A stretch of 64,000 nt of DNA from Nonlabens sp. MB-3u-79. GTDB lineage: Bacteria > Bacteroidota > Bacteroidia > Flavobacteriales > Flavobacteriaceae. The DNA is taken from assembly GCF_002831625.1 (NCBI RefSeq), contig NZ_CP025116.1, forward strand, positions 2,533,501 to 2,597,500, given 5' to 3'. Below are positions 9,457 to 19,293 of this stretch, piece after piece; the stretch's first letter is position 1, and each line of letters starts with the position of its first letter. A program made the position numbers and the translations under genes. Under the pieces are notes generated by a model. That model worked only from the letters and a program-made list of their open reading frames with translations, ran no database searches and was not told the origin of the DNA.

Positions 9457-11199
9457 ATGAAATTAGAATTCATAGACATTTGCATCATTCTCGCCTTCTT
9501 TTTGATATCTCTTGCTATAGGAATTATCGTCTCAAAAAGGAGTTCCAAAGACAGTTCTTCCTTTTATCTTTCAGGAAGAAATATGCCTTGGTGGCTGCTC
9601 GGTGTTTCTATGGTTGCTACTACTTTTGCAGCAGATACCCCTAATCTAGTTGCTGGACTCGTAAGAGCAGACGGTGTCTCTGGGAATTGGGTCTGGTGGG
9701 CATTTTTACTTACCGGAATGCTTACGGTGTTTTTTTATGCGCGTTTATGGCGTCGCAGCGGTATCACTACAGATCTTGAGTTTTACGAGATGCGTTACAG
9801 CGGGAAAAGCGCTGCATTTTTACGAGGCTTTAGAGCTATTTATTTAGGAGTCGTCTTTAATATCATTATAATGGGAACCGTTTGCCTTGCCGCTATTAAA
9901 ATAGGACATGTTATGTTTGGTTTTAGTGCTGCTACTACGCTCACCTACGCCTCTATAGTTACACTTGCCTATTCCCTACTCGGAGGACTCAAAGGGGTTC
10001 TTATCACTGATTTTGTTCAATTCATTATCGCTATGGTAGGTTCTATCTGGGCAACATGGTATATTCTTGATCTCCCACAAATCAACGGTATGGCAAATTT
10101 GATTACACATCCTAATGTACAAGGTAAATTAAATTTATTCCCAGACTTCTCTAATACAGATATGATGATGGGAATATTCATTGTTCCGATAGCTGTGCAA
10201 TGGTGGAGTACTTGGTATCCTGGAGCTGAGCCTGGTGGCGGTGGGTATATCGCTCAACGTATGCTGGCAGCTAAGGATGAAAAAAATGCCACTTGGGCAG
10301 TGCTGTTTTTTAATCTCGCACATTATGCCTTACGCCCTTGGCCGTGGATCATTATAGGACTGGCTTCTCTAATTATTTACCCCAATCTTGAATCTCTAGC
10401 AGTAGCATTTCCTAATCTCGACCCTAGCTTTATAAAAGACGATTTGAGTTATCCTGCGATGCTGACCTTTTTACCCGCTGGATTATTAGGACTGGTAGTA
10501 ACATCTTTAGTAGCCGCATTTATGAGCACCATTTCAACACATTTGAATTGGGGCTCTAGTTATGTGGTAAACGATTTTTATGCGCGTTTTATTAATAAAA
10601 ATGCCAGTGAAAAACAAAAAATCATCACTGGACGCCTTTCCATGGTCCTTATGATGGTGCTTGCCGCAATGCTTTCCTTTGTATTAGAGGAAGCTAAATT
10701 TGCCTTTGACCTGATCATACAAATAGGTGCGGGATCTGGGTTGTTATTTATTCTAAGGTGGTTTTGGTACCGCATCAATCCGTGGTCTGAAATTACTGCA
10801 ATGGGGGTTTCCTTTAGTATGGCAGTATTATTCTTTATCAATTCCAGTACAGAATTAGGCTTAACAAACGAGTTGTTTGGAGAACTCCAAAGTTGGGAAA
10901 TGATATGTATCAATGTATTCATTACCAGTATAGCCTGGCTGACAGTGACCTTCCTTACGGAGAAAAGCAATCAAAAAACCATCGATAATTTTCATGCTGC
11001 TATCTTCGGCAAAGAATCAAAGTTCCACAACTTCCAGTTCAAGACACTGGGCTTTCTTCTAGGAGTTATGGGAGTTTACAGTTTGTTATTTGCCACTGGT
11101 AAATTGCTTTATGGTCAGATGGAAATAGGTTTTGGATTACTGGTTATTTTTATAGCTTGTACTTCGGGAATTGTAGCGATGAGGAAGAAACTTTTTTAG
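9457..11199 (+). CDS. Sodium:solute symporter (SSS family)
   Basis: 580 residues with about 13-14 transmembrane helices. The N-terminal signature is SFYLSGRNMPWWLLGVSM, followed by TTFAADTPNLVAG and the conserved YSLLGGLKGVLITDFVQF near residues 170-190. It belongs to the inner-membrane solute:sodium symporter family. The substrate (sugar, amino acid or other) cannot be read from the sequence. It is divergent from pfkA, which hints at sugar use but proves nothing. Confidence 0.85.
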   Translation: MKLEFIDICIILAFFLISLAIGIIVSKRSSKDSSSFYLSGRNMPWWLLGVSMVATTFAADTPNLVAGLVRADGVSGNWVWWAFLLTGMLTVFFYARLWRRSGITTDLEFYEMRYSGKSAAFLRGFRAIYLGVVFNIIIMGTVCLAAIKIGHVMFGFSAATTLTYASIVTLAYSLLGGLKGVLITDFVQFIIAMVGSIWATWYILDLPQINGMANLITHPNVQGKLNLFPDFSNTDMMMGIFIVPIAVQWWSTWYPGAEPGGGGYIAQRMLAAKDEKNATWAVLFFNLAHYALRPWPWIIIGLASLIIYPNLESLAVAFPNLDPSFIKDDLSYPAMLTFLPAGLLGLVVTSLVAAFMSTISTHLNWGSSYVVNDFYARFINKNASEKQKIITGRLSMVLMMVLAAMLSFVLEEAKFAFDLIIQIGAGSGLLFILRWFWYRINPWSEITAMGVSFSMAVLFFINSSTELGLTNELFGELQSWEMICINVFITSIAWLTVTFLTEKSNQKTIDNFHAAIFGKESKFHNFQFKTLGFLLGVMGVYSLLFATGKLLYGQMEIGFGLLVIFIACTSGIVAMRKKLF

Positions 11200-11244
11200 C
11201 ATACTAGGTGCTTGATAGTAAGCACTTTTAAATAAGGGATGTGA

Positions 11245-11279
11245 ATTCCTTAGATCATTATTTTATGGATCTAAGGAAT
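11245..11279. terminator. Hairpin between convergent genes
   Basis: A perfect 12-base stem ATTCCTTAGATC / GATCTAAGGAAT with an 11-base loop, between the convergent symporter and pcm genes. It lacks a long T run, so it is only a probable terminator. Confidence 0.5.
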
Positions 11280-11311
11280 AATTATGTTTTTAAACCTTCT
11301 AGGTGCTATTT

Positions 11312-11911
11312 TTAATTCTTCCCACCTAAAAAAGGCACAAAACGAAACTCGCCAAAGGTTTCCTTAGAGAAATCGGTAGCACTCTCTCGTATTATCAAGG
11401 TCATGATTTGTGGATCACTACCTACGGGAATGACCAGCCTGCCTCCTATTTTGATTTGGCTTAACAAGGTTTGAGGTATTTCTATTGCCCCACAAGTAAC
11501 AATAATGGAATCAAAAGGCGCTTCTTCTGGAAGGCCTTTATACCCGTCTCCAAAAACATATTTCTTAGGTCTGTAGTTCAGCTTTCCAAAAAGCAAACTC
11601 GTCTTTTTATACAGCTCGTTTTGACGCTCAATCGTGTATACCTGTGCTTTCATTTCTAGTAAAACAGCACATTGGTAACCACTTCCCGTTCCTATCTCCA
11701 ATACTTTGTGCCCAGGTTTCAATTGGAGTAACTGACTTTGAAAGGCCACGGTATAAGGATGCGAGATGGTCTGGTCTGCTCCTATAGGAAAGGCTTTGTT
11801 TTGATAAGCGTGTTCTAAGAAAGAACTGTCTAGAAATAAATGTCTAGGCACTTGATTCATAGCTCCTAGAACTGACTCATCGCTGATGCCTTTTGAACGC
11901 ATCATCTCCAC
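11312..11911 (-). CDS. pcm: Protein-L-isoaspartate O-methyltransferase
   Basis: SAM-dependent repair of isoaspartyl residues in aged proteins. Motifs include PRHLF, the substrate loop GADQTISHPYTVA, SAM motif VLEIGTGSGYQCAVL, FGDGYKGLPEEAPFD and IIVTCGA. The first usable start on this strand is GTG at 11911. The frame stays open for about 23 codons upstream and encodes family-like KDNYIHKGKRRQLV, yet no ATG, GTG or TTG precedes it before a stop. Translation may therefore begin at ATC near 11953, or the N-terminus may be shortened. Confidence 0.85.
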   Translation of the reverse strand: MEMMRSKGISDESVLGAMNQVPRHLFLDSSFLEHAYQNKAFPIGADQTISHPYTVAFQSQLLQLKPGHKVLEIGTGSGYQCAVLLEMKAQVYTIERQNELYKKTSLLFGKLNYRPKKYVFGDGYKGLPEEAPFDSIIVTCGAIEIPQTLLSQIKIGGRLVIPVGSDPQIMTLIIRESATDFSKETFGEFRFVPFLGGKN

Positions 11912-12101
11912 CAGTTGGCGGCGTTTTCCTTTATGTATGTAGTTGTCTTTGATAAATTCAAAAATAGCCTCAAGACATCGATAAACCGCTTATTATTCTT
12001 ATCTTTTTTCAACAAAATAGCTTGGATAAAACCTTAGAAGATTCCTGTTGCTAACGATTATTTAACGATCATTTCCCTATTTTTACAAAAATGCAATTAC
12101 T

Positions 12102-13070
12102 ATGCTTAAAGCTGGAGTTCTCGGTGCTGGTCACCTAGGTAAAATTCACCTTAAATTATTACAACAAAGCGAGCGTTACGAATTGGTAGGTTTTTACGAT
12201 GCAAATCCTGAATACGCTGCCCAAATTGAAGCCGATTTAGGGTATACCTATTATTCTGACGTGGACCAACTCATCGCTGCTTGCGATATGATCGACGTGG
12301 TCACTCCTACTTCTTATCATCATGCGAGTGGTGTAAAAGTATTAGAAGCTGGAAAGCACCTCTTTGTTGAAAAACCCATTACCGTAACTGTTGAAGAAGC
12401 TGAGGAATTGATCTCGCTTTCGCGAAAGCATCATTTAAAGGGTCAAGTAGGACAAGTAGAACGTTTTAACCCAGCATTTAAATCTGTGGCAGACCGTTTT
12501 GATAATCCGATGTTTATAGAAACGCACCGCTTAGCAGAGTTTAACCCACGAGGAACGGATGTCAGTGTAGTCTTGGATTTAATGATTCACGATATAGACG
12601 CTATTTTGAGCGTTGTAAAAAGCAAAGTGAAAAGTGTGAGTGCAAGCGGAGTTTCCGTAATTTCTGAAACACCAGATATCGCCAATGCACGTATCGAATT
12701 TGAAAACGGTTGTGTGGCAAATCTTACCGCGAGTCGCATCAGTTTGAAAACCATGCGTAAAGCACGTTTCTTTCAGAAAGACGCTTACATCTCTGTAGAT
12801 TTCTTAACTAAAAAGGTAGAAGTAGTACGTATGAAGGATGCTCCAGAGGTTCCAGGAGATTTTGACATGATCCTACAAAATGCAGAAGGAATCAAAAAAC
12901 AAATATATTTTGACAACCCAGATATAGCAGATAACAATGCCATTCTAGACGAACTAGAAACCTTTGCAGATGCTATAGAAAATGACACCAGACCCATCGT
13001 AAATCTAGAAGACGGAACTGCCGCGCTAGATGTGGCTTTAAGGATCATAAAAGAATTTAGATCCCTTTAA
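12102..13070 (+). CDS. Gfo/Idh/MocA family oxidoreductase
   Basis: 322 residues. The N-terminal Rossmann motif GVLGAGHLGKIHLKLL is followed by the VEKPITVT segment carrying the usual catalytic Lys near residue 95, then the C-terminal Gfo/Idh/MocA domain. The substrate is unknown. It ends 58 bases before the hydroxybutyryl-CoA dehydrogenase and is probably cotranscribed. The chromosomal palindrome (core 12416-12429) lies within the gene and encodes SLSRK. Confidence 0.85.
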   Translation: MLKAGVLGAGHLGKIHLKLLQQSERYELVGFYDANPEYAAQIEADLGYTYYSDVDQLIAACDMIDVVTPTSYHHASGVKVLEAGKHLFVEKPITVTVEEAEELISLSRKHHLKGQVGQVERFNPAFKSVADRFDNPMFIETHRLAEFNPRGTDVSVVLDLMIHDIDAILSVVKSKVKSVSASGVSVISETPDIANARIEFENGCVANLTASRISLKTMRKARFFQKDAYISVDFLTKKVEVVRMKDAPEVPGDFDMILQNAEGIKKQIYFDNPDIADNNAILDELETFADAIENDTRPIVNLEDGTAALDVALRIIKEFRSL

Positions 13071-13128
13071 ATAGAGAATAACAAAAATTGAATCCGCATC
13101 AAGTCGGAAAATCATACATAACAGAACT

Positions 13129-14016
13129 ATGAAAAACGTAACCGTTATAGGAGCAGGAACCATGGGAAATGGTATTGCACACACATTTGCACAATCAGGA
13201 TTTAAGGTATCTCTTGTAGATAGATCCCAAGAATCTATTGATAAAGGTTTAGGTATTATTGCCAAAAACTTAGATCGTATGATTGCAAAGGAGCGCATTA
13301 CAGAAGCTGACAAAGAAGCTACTTTAAGCAATATTACTTCTTTTACAGACCTAAAGGAAGGAGTTTCAAAAGCAGATCTAGTGGTAGAAGCAGCAACAGA
13401 AAACCTGAGCTTAAAATTACAAATATTTGGAGATTTGGATCAATTTGCCCCGGCAGATTGTATACTGTCCACCAACACCTCTTCTATTTCCATTACCCAA
13501 ATTGGTGCAGCCACTCAACGACCAGATAAAGTTATAGGGATGCACTTTATGAATCCTGTGCCTATCATGAAACTGGTAGAAATCATCAGAGGTTACTCTA
13601 CTAGTGATGAAGTGACCACCACCATTATGTACCTTTCAAAGCAATTGGGTAAAACACCTACTGAGGTAAATGATTACCCTGGTTTTGTAGCTAACCGTAT
13701 TTTAATGCCGATGATTAACGAAGCTATAGAGACTTTGTTCAACGGTGTTGCTGGTGTAGAAGAAATTGATACCGTAATGAAATTGGGAATGGCGCATCCT
13801 ATGGGACCCTTACAACTGGCCGACTTTATAGGACTAGACGTATGTTTAAGCATCCTTAATGTCATGCACGATGGGTTTAAAAACCCTAAATATGCACCAT
13901 GTCCTTTATTAGTCAACATGGTTATGGCTGGTAAAAAAGGTGTGAAATCTGGAGAAGGATTTTATGATTACAGCGAGTCTAGAAAAGCTGAGAAAGTGAG
14001 TGCTAGTTTTAAATAA
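13129..14016 (+). CDS. 3-hydroxybutyryl-CoA dehydrogenase
   Basis: 295 residues converting 3-hydroxyacyl-CoA to 3-ketoacyl-CoA with NAD(P). It has VIGAGTMGNGIAHTFAQSG at 5-23, the catalytic GMHFMNPVPIMKLVE, and NDYPGFVANRILMPMINEA. The C-terminal domain ends with KSGEGFYDY. Length and motifs fit short-chain enzymes (Hbd/PaaH type). Its likely roles are fatty-acid or butyrate-type metabolism. Confidence 0.9.
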   Translation: MKNVTVIGAGTMGNGIAHTFAQSGFKVSLVDRSQESIDKGLGIIAKNLDRMIAKERITEADKEATLSNITSFTDLKEGVSKADLVVEAATENLSLKLQIFGDLDQFAPADCILSTNTSSISITQIGAATQRPDKVIGMHFMNPVPIMKLVEIIRGYSTSDEVTTTIMYLSKQLGKTPTEVNDYPGFVANRILMPMINEAIETLFNGVAGVEEIDTVMKLGMAHPMGPLQLADFIGLDVCLSILNVMHDGFKNPKYAPCPLLVNMVMAGKKGVKSGEGFYDYSESRKAEKVSASFK

Positions 14017-14048
14017 AACGAGTCTCAAAATACCTAACAACATAAATT

Positions 14049-14657
14049 ATGAAATCTAAGGTAACACTGCTACTGTACTTGTTGACAATTTCTTTTACTT
14101 ATGGACAGTATGAATGGACGCCTGGCAAGATTTTATTACAAAATAGCGATACCATTCATGGTGAGATAAAGCTTAAGCGTTCAATTTATGATTCCTCTAG
14201 TGAAAAAGTTGAATATAGAGCTACTTGGGATTCTGAAAAATTGACTTATGGCAAATATTTGGTCAAAGAAATTTCATTTGAACCGAAAGGATTCGATACC
14301 GTTAATTATAGGTACATAAATGTTAATACAAATCAACAAATCTTAGTGAGAATAATAACTTCTGGTGAAGTAATGTTATATGCCAGGTATAACGGTAGGA
14401 ACGGATTAGAGACCTATGGTGGAAATTATTGGCAATATGATTTTGACGATTATAATGAATTCTATGTAAAACATAAAGATAAAAAAGTAGCTGAACTTAT
14501 AATAGGCTTTGGGGTTTTAGAATCCTTTAAAAAGAGATCATTGAATTATTTTAAAGAATGCACAAGTGTAGTTACGGATATTAAGGATAGATTCTATAGA
14601 AAACGAGACATACAGTTTATCGTTGAAGATTATAATTATTGTATCTCAAATAAATAA
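14049..14657 (+). CDS. Secreted hypothetical protein (202 aa)
   Basis: A clear signal peptide (MKSKVTLLLYLLTISFTYGQ) is followed by a strand-rich domain starting WTPGKILLQNSDTIHGEIKL. That start resembles Bacteroidota periplasmic or outer-membrane-associated proteins of unknown function. It is AT-rich compared with its neighbours and sits 32 bases after the dehydrogenase gene and 24 before the DUF1015 gene. No family is assigned. Confidence 0.65.
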   Translation: MKSKVTLLLYLLTISFTYGQYEWTPGKILLQNSDTIHGEIKLKRSIYDSSSEKVEYRATWDSEKLTYGKYLVKEISFEPKGFDTVNYRYINVNTNQQILVRIITSGEVMLYARYNGRNGLETYGGNYWQYDFDDYNEFYVKHKDKKVAELIIGFGVLESFKKRSLNYFKECTSVVTDIKDRFYRKRDIQFIVEDYNYCISNK

Positions 14658-14681
14658 TTAGGAGTTACAAAAAACAACTAA

Positions 14682-15899
14682 ATGCCTAAGATAAAACCAT
14701 TTAAAGGAGTACGAGCTGCAACAGATATAGCTGCACATGTCATCACGCGTTCCTATCAGGATTACGGTAAAAAGGAACTCAAAGCTCAGCTCAAATACAA
14801 CCCCTATAGCTTTTTACATATCTTAAATCCTGGTTATAAATTCCAACAAGAGATTACTGGAACAGATCGATTCAAACTGGTAAGAAATAGATTTCTAGAA
14901 TTTAAGGAAGAAGCTTACTTAGTACAAGAAAAGCAACCTGCTTTTTATGTGTATGAAAATACAGACCCACATCATTCTTATACGGGTATTATTGCTGGAA
15001 CAAGTACTCAAGACTACCAAGACAATAAGATTAAAAAACATGAGGATACCTTAAGCCTTAAAGAGACTCTATTTAAAGACTACCTCAAGGCAGTAGGTTT
15101 TAACGCAGAGCCGGTCTTACTAACATATAAGGACCAGCCAGCTATTAACGAGATCATACAACAAGTCAAGACAAATTTGCCGGATCAGCATTTTTCAACT
15201 ACCGATTTCAATTCGCATAAAATTTGGGCGGTTACCGACCCAGAATTGATCCAGTCTATAGAAAGTCAGTTTAAAGAAATCCCAGAACTTTATATTGCAG
15301 ACGGCCACCATCGCAGTGCAAGCTCCAGTTTGCTTTCTCAAGAAATGGAAGGCCAGCAAGACAGCTATCATTATTTTATGAGTCTGCTTATTGCCGAGAG
15401 TCAGCTTCGTATATATGAATTTAACAGGCAGGTAACTGATTTAAACGGACTGAGTAAACAGGATTTTTTGATACAACTCGATCAGCATTTTAGAATTCAG
15501 AATCACGGTAATGAATTGTACAAGCCCTCTAAGAAACATCATTTCAGCATGTATTTAGATGGAGATTTTTACAGTCTTTATTTACGTAAGAGTTTATATA
15601 AAATCACGACTCCTTTGCAGGACTTGGACACCCAAATGTTGTATGAGTTGGTTTTAAAACCAATTTTAGGCATTGAAGATTTACGTACTAATGATAGGAT
15701 CAAGTACAGTTATGGGAAACACGATATGGTTCATATCAAAGAACGCGTGGATAAAAAGGAGATTGAAGTAGGTTTTGGTCTATTTCCAGCGACTGTAGAA
15801 CAAATGAAATCCATTGCTGACGCAGAACTGAGAATGCCTCCTAAAAGCACCTTTATACGTCCCAAACTGCCTAGTGGTTTGATAATTTATGAATTTTAG
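14682..15899 (+). CDS. DUF1015 family protein
   Basis: 405 residues with the DUF1015 hallmarks: the N-terminal PFKGVRA start, PYSFLHI(LNP), and the histidine motif ADGHHR at 206-211. Some members occur with amino-acid or PLP metabolism genes; the function is unproven. It ends two bases before the YggS gene, so the two are almost certainly cotranscribed. Confidence 0.85.
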   Translation: MPKIKPFKGVRAATDIAAHVITRSYQDYGKKELKAQLKYNPYSFLHILNPGYKFQQEITGTDRFKLVRNRFLEFKEEAYLVQEKQPAFYVYENTDPHHSYTGIIAGTSTQDYQDNKIKKHEDTLSLKETLFKDYLKAVGFNAEPVLLTYKDQPAINEIIQQVKTNLPDQHFSTTDFNSHKIWAVTDPELIQSIESQFKEIPELYIADGHHRSASSSLLSQEMEGQQDSYHYFMSLLIAESQLRIYEFNRQVTDLNGLSKQDFLIQLDQHFRIQNHGNELYKPSKKHHFSMYLDGDFYSLYLRKSLYKITTPLQDLDTQMLYELVLKPILGIEDLRTNDRIKYSYGKHDMVHIKERVDKKEIEVGFGLFPATVEQMKSIADAELRMPPKSTFIRPKLPSGLIIYEF

Positions 15900-15901
15900 A
15901 A

Positions 15902-16573
15902 ATGAGCACAATTAAAGAATCACTGTTACGCTTTCGCGAAAGCGTAGAACCACAAGCCACTCTCGTAGCTGTCAGTAAAACAAAACCTATAAGCGATCTT
16001 CAAGAAGCTTATGAGGCTGGCCAGCGACATTTAGGCGAGAATAAAATTCAGGAGATGTCTGAAAAGTGGGAAGCACTTCCTAAAGATATTCACTGGCATA
16101 TGATAGGGCACACACAGCGCAACAAAGTGAAGTACATGGCGCCCTATGTGCATTTGATACACAGTGTGGATTCTCCGAGATTGTTGAAGGAAATCAATAA
16201 ACAAGCAAAAAATAACGATCGAGTGATCAATTGTTTGTTGCAAATACATATTGCACAAGAAGATTCTAAATTTGGCTTTGATGAGCAAGAATTAATCGCT
16301 TTACTCAACGATCAAGCTTTTAAGGAGTACGAGCATGTGCAAATTAAAGGACTTATGGGAATGGCCACTTTTACAGAAAACAAAGATCAGGTAAGAGAAG
16401 AGTTTAAAACACTTGCTGATATGTTTAAAAAAATACAAAAAGAAGAATTGTTGTCTTCCAGACACGATTTTACCGAATTATCCATGGGAATGACTGGGGA
16501 TTATGAAATTGCGATGGAAGAAGGTTCTACGATGATACGTATAGGGAGCGCTATTTTCGGAAGTAGAAACTAA
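15902..16573 (+). CDS. YggS family PLP-binding protein
   Basis: 223 residues of the PLP homeostasis protein (PLPBP/YggS) family: a single alanine-racemase-type barrel. The PLP lysine is in LVAVSKTKP (Lys26), followed by LGENKIQEM, WHMIGHTQRNK, LMGMATFTE, and the phosphate-binding LSMGMTGDYEIAMEEGSTMIRIGSAIFG. The palindrome at 15929-15944 encodes RFRES at residues 10-14. Confidence 0.92.
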   Translation: MSTIKESLLRFRESVEPQATLVAVSKTKPISDLQEAYEAGQRHLGENKIQEMSEKWEALPKDIHWHMIGHTQRNKVKYMAPYVHLIHSVDSPRLLKEINKQAKNNDRVINCLLQIHIAQEDSKFGFDEQELIALLNDQAFKEYEHVQIKGLMGMATFTENKDQVREEFKTLADMFKKIQKEELLSSRHDFTELSMGMTGDYEIAMEEGSTMIRIGSAIFGSRN

Positions 16574-16623
16574 ACTTGCAATTTATTTGAACAGAAGACT
16601 TCATTTTACTTAACACCTCATTT

Positions 16624-17019
16624 GTGGAACTAACACTCAGCATACCTGCACTACTCTTTCCTGCTATTTCTTTAACGATGCTTGCATATAACGCAAGGTA
16701 TCTCGCTATTGCTGCTTTAATCAGAAGTTTACACGGTAAGTACGAAGAAAACGCATCAGAAACCGTACTCTTACAAGTTAAGAAATTAAGCAAGCGGTTA
16801 ACCATAATAAAAAATATGCAGGCGGTGGCTATTGTGAGTTTCTTACTCGCGGTAATTACCATGTTCCTCATATATATTGAACTGAGTTTCTGGGCAAATA
16901 TCGTTTTTGGGACGAGTTTAGTGGCTTTAATGGTTTCACTTATTTTATCCTTAATCGAAGTACAGCTTTCTACAAAAGCATTGAGCATTCAGTTGCAAAA
17001 TATAGAAAGGAAGAATTGA
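16624..17019 (+). CDS. DUF2721 family membrane protein
   Basis: 131 residues with three predicted membrane helices and the family-typical start PALLFPAISLTMLAYNARYLAIAALIR. GTG at 16624 is chosen because it includes the first helix. Function unknown. A strong terminator follows. Confidence 0.75.
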   Translation: MELTLSIPALLFPAISLTMLAYNARYLAIAALIRSLHGKYEENASETVLLQVKKLSKRLTIIKNMQAVAIVSFLLAVITMFLIYIELSFWANIVFGTSLVALMVSLILSLIEVQLSTKALSIQLQNIERKN

Positions 17020-17042
17020 CCCTTTAAAAAAGCTTTTGAAAT

Positions 17043-17081
17043 AAAAAAGGGAGGAATCAGTTGATTCCTCCCTTTTTTTTA
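17043..17081. terminator. Bidirectional terminator
   Basis: A very long stem (AAAAAAGGGAGGAATCA / TGATTCCTCCCTTTTTT) with a two-base centre, between convergent genes. A and T runs on both sides serve both strands. Confidence 0.88.
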
Positions 17082-17097
17082 TACAGCTATTGTGATT

Positions 17098-17736
17098 TTA
17101 TTTAAGCACATCGCTCAAATCATATCCGCCAAATTTTTTCATATAAGACCTTACACTACTACCGTAAGCGTCTTTGTTGCTTTTGCGTCCATTAGATTTC
17201 AAAAACTTCCTTACGCCTCCAGGTCCAGAAAGATGGGCTGCCGCGAGCATACCGCTTTGAGTAACCTCTACACCAGCGATGGTTTTGCCTTCGTATTTTT
17301 TTATATAGGATTTTAACGACCTATTATTGTAACGTAAATTTTTAATAAATATACGTTCTTGAAGTCTTACAGAATTGAGAAATGCCGTGGTATCTGTAAC
17401 CCCAAAATGAGCGAGTGTCACCTTACCAAACTGGTATTTCCCCATATATCCTAGGGTATTCACCTGCCAGTGTTGGCCTCTGGATTCTTTAAACGCAAGT
17501 GCTTCTTTAAAGGATACAAAGCTGTCGGCACTGGAAGTTGCCAGCGAGTAGTCCCGAAGACTGATGTCTTCTTCTTCCTCTTTGGCAACCTTAAAGGGTC
17601 CCACTTTTCTTACCTCTGTCGTCTCTGCAGTTGCAGAGTCATTTGTATAAGAATCGGTTTTAACATACTTTAAAACCGAAAAGCTCATCAGCAATATTGC
17701 TGGATAAGCTATAAAACTCACATATTGTGATCTCAT
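17098..17736 (-). CDS. Lytic-transglycosylase-like secreted protein
   Basis: 212 residues. A hydrophobic N-terminal anchor or signal is followed by an acidic linker (EEEED). The C-terminal domain opens with FKEALAFKESRGQHWQVN and GYMGKYQFGK, as in lysozyme-like transglycosylases where the Glu of the ES pair is catalytic. Peptidoglycan cleavage in the periplasm is inferred. A single gene. Confidence 0.65.
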   Translation of the reverse strand: MRSQYVSFIAYPAILLMSFSVLKYVKTDSYTNDSATAETTEVRKVGPFKVAKEEEEDISLRDYSLATSSADSFVSFKEALAFKESRGQHWQVNTLGYMGKYQFGKVTLAHFGVTDTTAFLNSVRLQERIFIKNLRYNNRSLKSYIKKYEGKTIAGVEVTQSGMLAAAHLSGPGGVRKFLKSNGRKSNKDAYGSSVRSYMKKFGGYDLSDVLK

Positions 17737-18249
17737 AGGTGTTGTTTTCGAAAGTTTCTGTCACTTCTTTCTATAACGCGGCGCAAATTTACGACTCTAT
17801 TTCACTTAAAATCTAGAGAACTGTTAAAGATCTTCTTAAAAGCTATAAATACGTTTAATTGCACCTTAAGTAGATTATTGGCCTTAGCACTTATAGACAA
17901 AAGGTTGTTGGTCTAGAAAAACTCAATATTGATTAACTTAGGGTAATAAAAATCAAAGGTTTTGTTATTGAAATACAGCCTGATATTAACAATAAATAAC
18001 TTTTACGCTCTCAAAATCAATTAATTGAGGGTGATTTAGCAGAATTGGTAAAAGAAATACTTTAAAAAAAAATCCTTTACAGCTGTGTTCCAACGAGATT
18101 TGATCCTAGAAGAGCATTATACGATACTAATGAAGTGTGAATTGAAGGCCCATCGCTCTGCTTTAATCTATATTTAAAGAAGTAAAGGCTCAATACAATA
18201 GGTCATATCAACTAAGCCAAGTTATTGATTGAAGTAAGTATTAGGAGAA
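17737..18249. other. Intergenic region with no recognisable gene
   Basis: About 510 bases. Reading frames are broken by stops on both strands. A plus-strand stretch near 18085-18175 is open for roughly 30 codons and could be the tail of a decayed gene. No repeat, RNA or terminator was recognised. Confidence 0.4.
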
Positions 18250-19293
18250 CTACTTATTATTCTTAGCAATCCACCTTCTATATTCCGCTGCATTGCGATT
18301 GTGCTGTGCAAGCGTTTTGGCAAATTTGTGGTAACCAAAATTTTGTACATCGGCTACAAAATAGAAGTAGTCGTGATTTTCTGGGTGAAGCACCGCATTG
18401 ATGGCAGTAAGATCAGGAGTAACAATGGGACCTGGTGGCAACTGAGAATACTTATAGGTATTGTAAGGGTTATCAATTTTTAGATGCACATAAAGCACCT
18501 GCTTGATTTGCTGGTCAAAATCATGTTCTGATAGTTTCTTGGCATAGATCACTGTAGGATCTGCATCGAGTTTGATGCCTCTAGAAAGTCGGTTGAGATA
18601 GACTCCTGCCACTCTAGGCATCTCGTCCACCTTAGCGGTTTCTTTTTGAACTATAGAAGCAAGAGTATAGACATCACTAGGTGAAAGGTCTAATCTTTTT
18701 GCATTAACAAGTTTTTCTGCACTCCAAAATTGTTTGTGGTAAGCCAACATTTTATCTCTAAAACCAGCTGCTGTGGTATTCCAGTAGGTTTCATAGGAAT
18801 TGGGCAAGTACATACTCAATGCGTTTTGAGCATTCAGCATATTTTCTTTTAAAAAAACAGGGTCACGCATCGCCGTTAAAAAACTAAGGCTATCTGGTTC
18901 CATTTGTTGTGACAACCTTCCTGCGAGGTTTTCCAAGCGTTCTTGGTTATTAAAGGTCACCTTAATAGGCCTGTTTTGACTGCGTACCGTGTTGATAATA
19001 TCGTTATTACTAGAGCCTTTTTTAATGAGAAAACGACCTGATTTTACGTTTTCATTATATTTCTTTTTTACAGCGGTAGTATGTAAATCCTCCCGATTCT
19101 TAACGGCATCTGCGATAATCAAAAAGGCGGTATTGTAATCGGCATCAGTTGGGATAAAAACCTCATAGGTTTCTGACTCAAAATTAGTGTTAGGAGAAAG
19201 GAGTATCGCCCATACATTATAGGCAAAGAATCCCATGATAACAAGTCCTACTAAAACTATTCCAAGGATGATTTTTTTATAATTACTATTCAT
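18250..19293 (-). CDS. mltG: Endolytic transglycosylase MltG
   Basis: 347 residues. A single N-terminal membrane helix (8-30) is followed by a periplasmic YceG-like domain containing LASIVQKETAKVDEMPRVAG with catalytic Glu218, and LDADPTVIYA. It cuts nascent glycan strands in the cell wall. It overlaps the upstream GNAT gene by eight bases and is the last gene of the dapF-GNAT-mltG operon, so precursor supply and wall processing are coexpressed. Confidence 0.9.
   Translation of the reverse strand: MNSNYKKIILGIVLVGLVIMGFFAYNVWAILLSPNTNFESETYEVFIPTDADYNTAFLIIADAVKNREDLHTTAVKKKYNENVKSGRFLIKKGSSNNDIINTVRSQNRPIKVTFNNQERLENLAGRLSQQMEPDSLSFLTAMRDPVFLKENMLNAQNALSMYLPNSYETYWNTTAAGFRDKMLAYHKQFWSAEKLVNAKRLDLSPSDVYTLASIVQKETAKVDEMPRVAGVYLNRLSRGIKLDADPTVIYAKKLSEHDFDQQIKQVLYVHLKIDNPYNTYKYSQLPPGPIVTPDLTAINAVLHPENHDYFYFVADVQNFGYHKFAKTLAQHNRNAAEYRRWIAKNNK

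Noticed and set aside
17880..18240. A transposase or other gene in the gap before mltG
   Set aside because: Only about 30 codons stay open and no family motif is visible.
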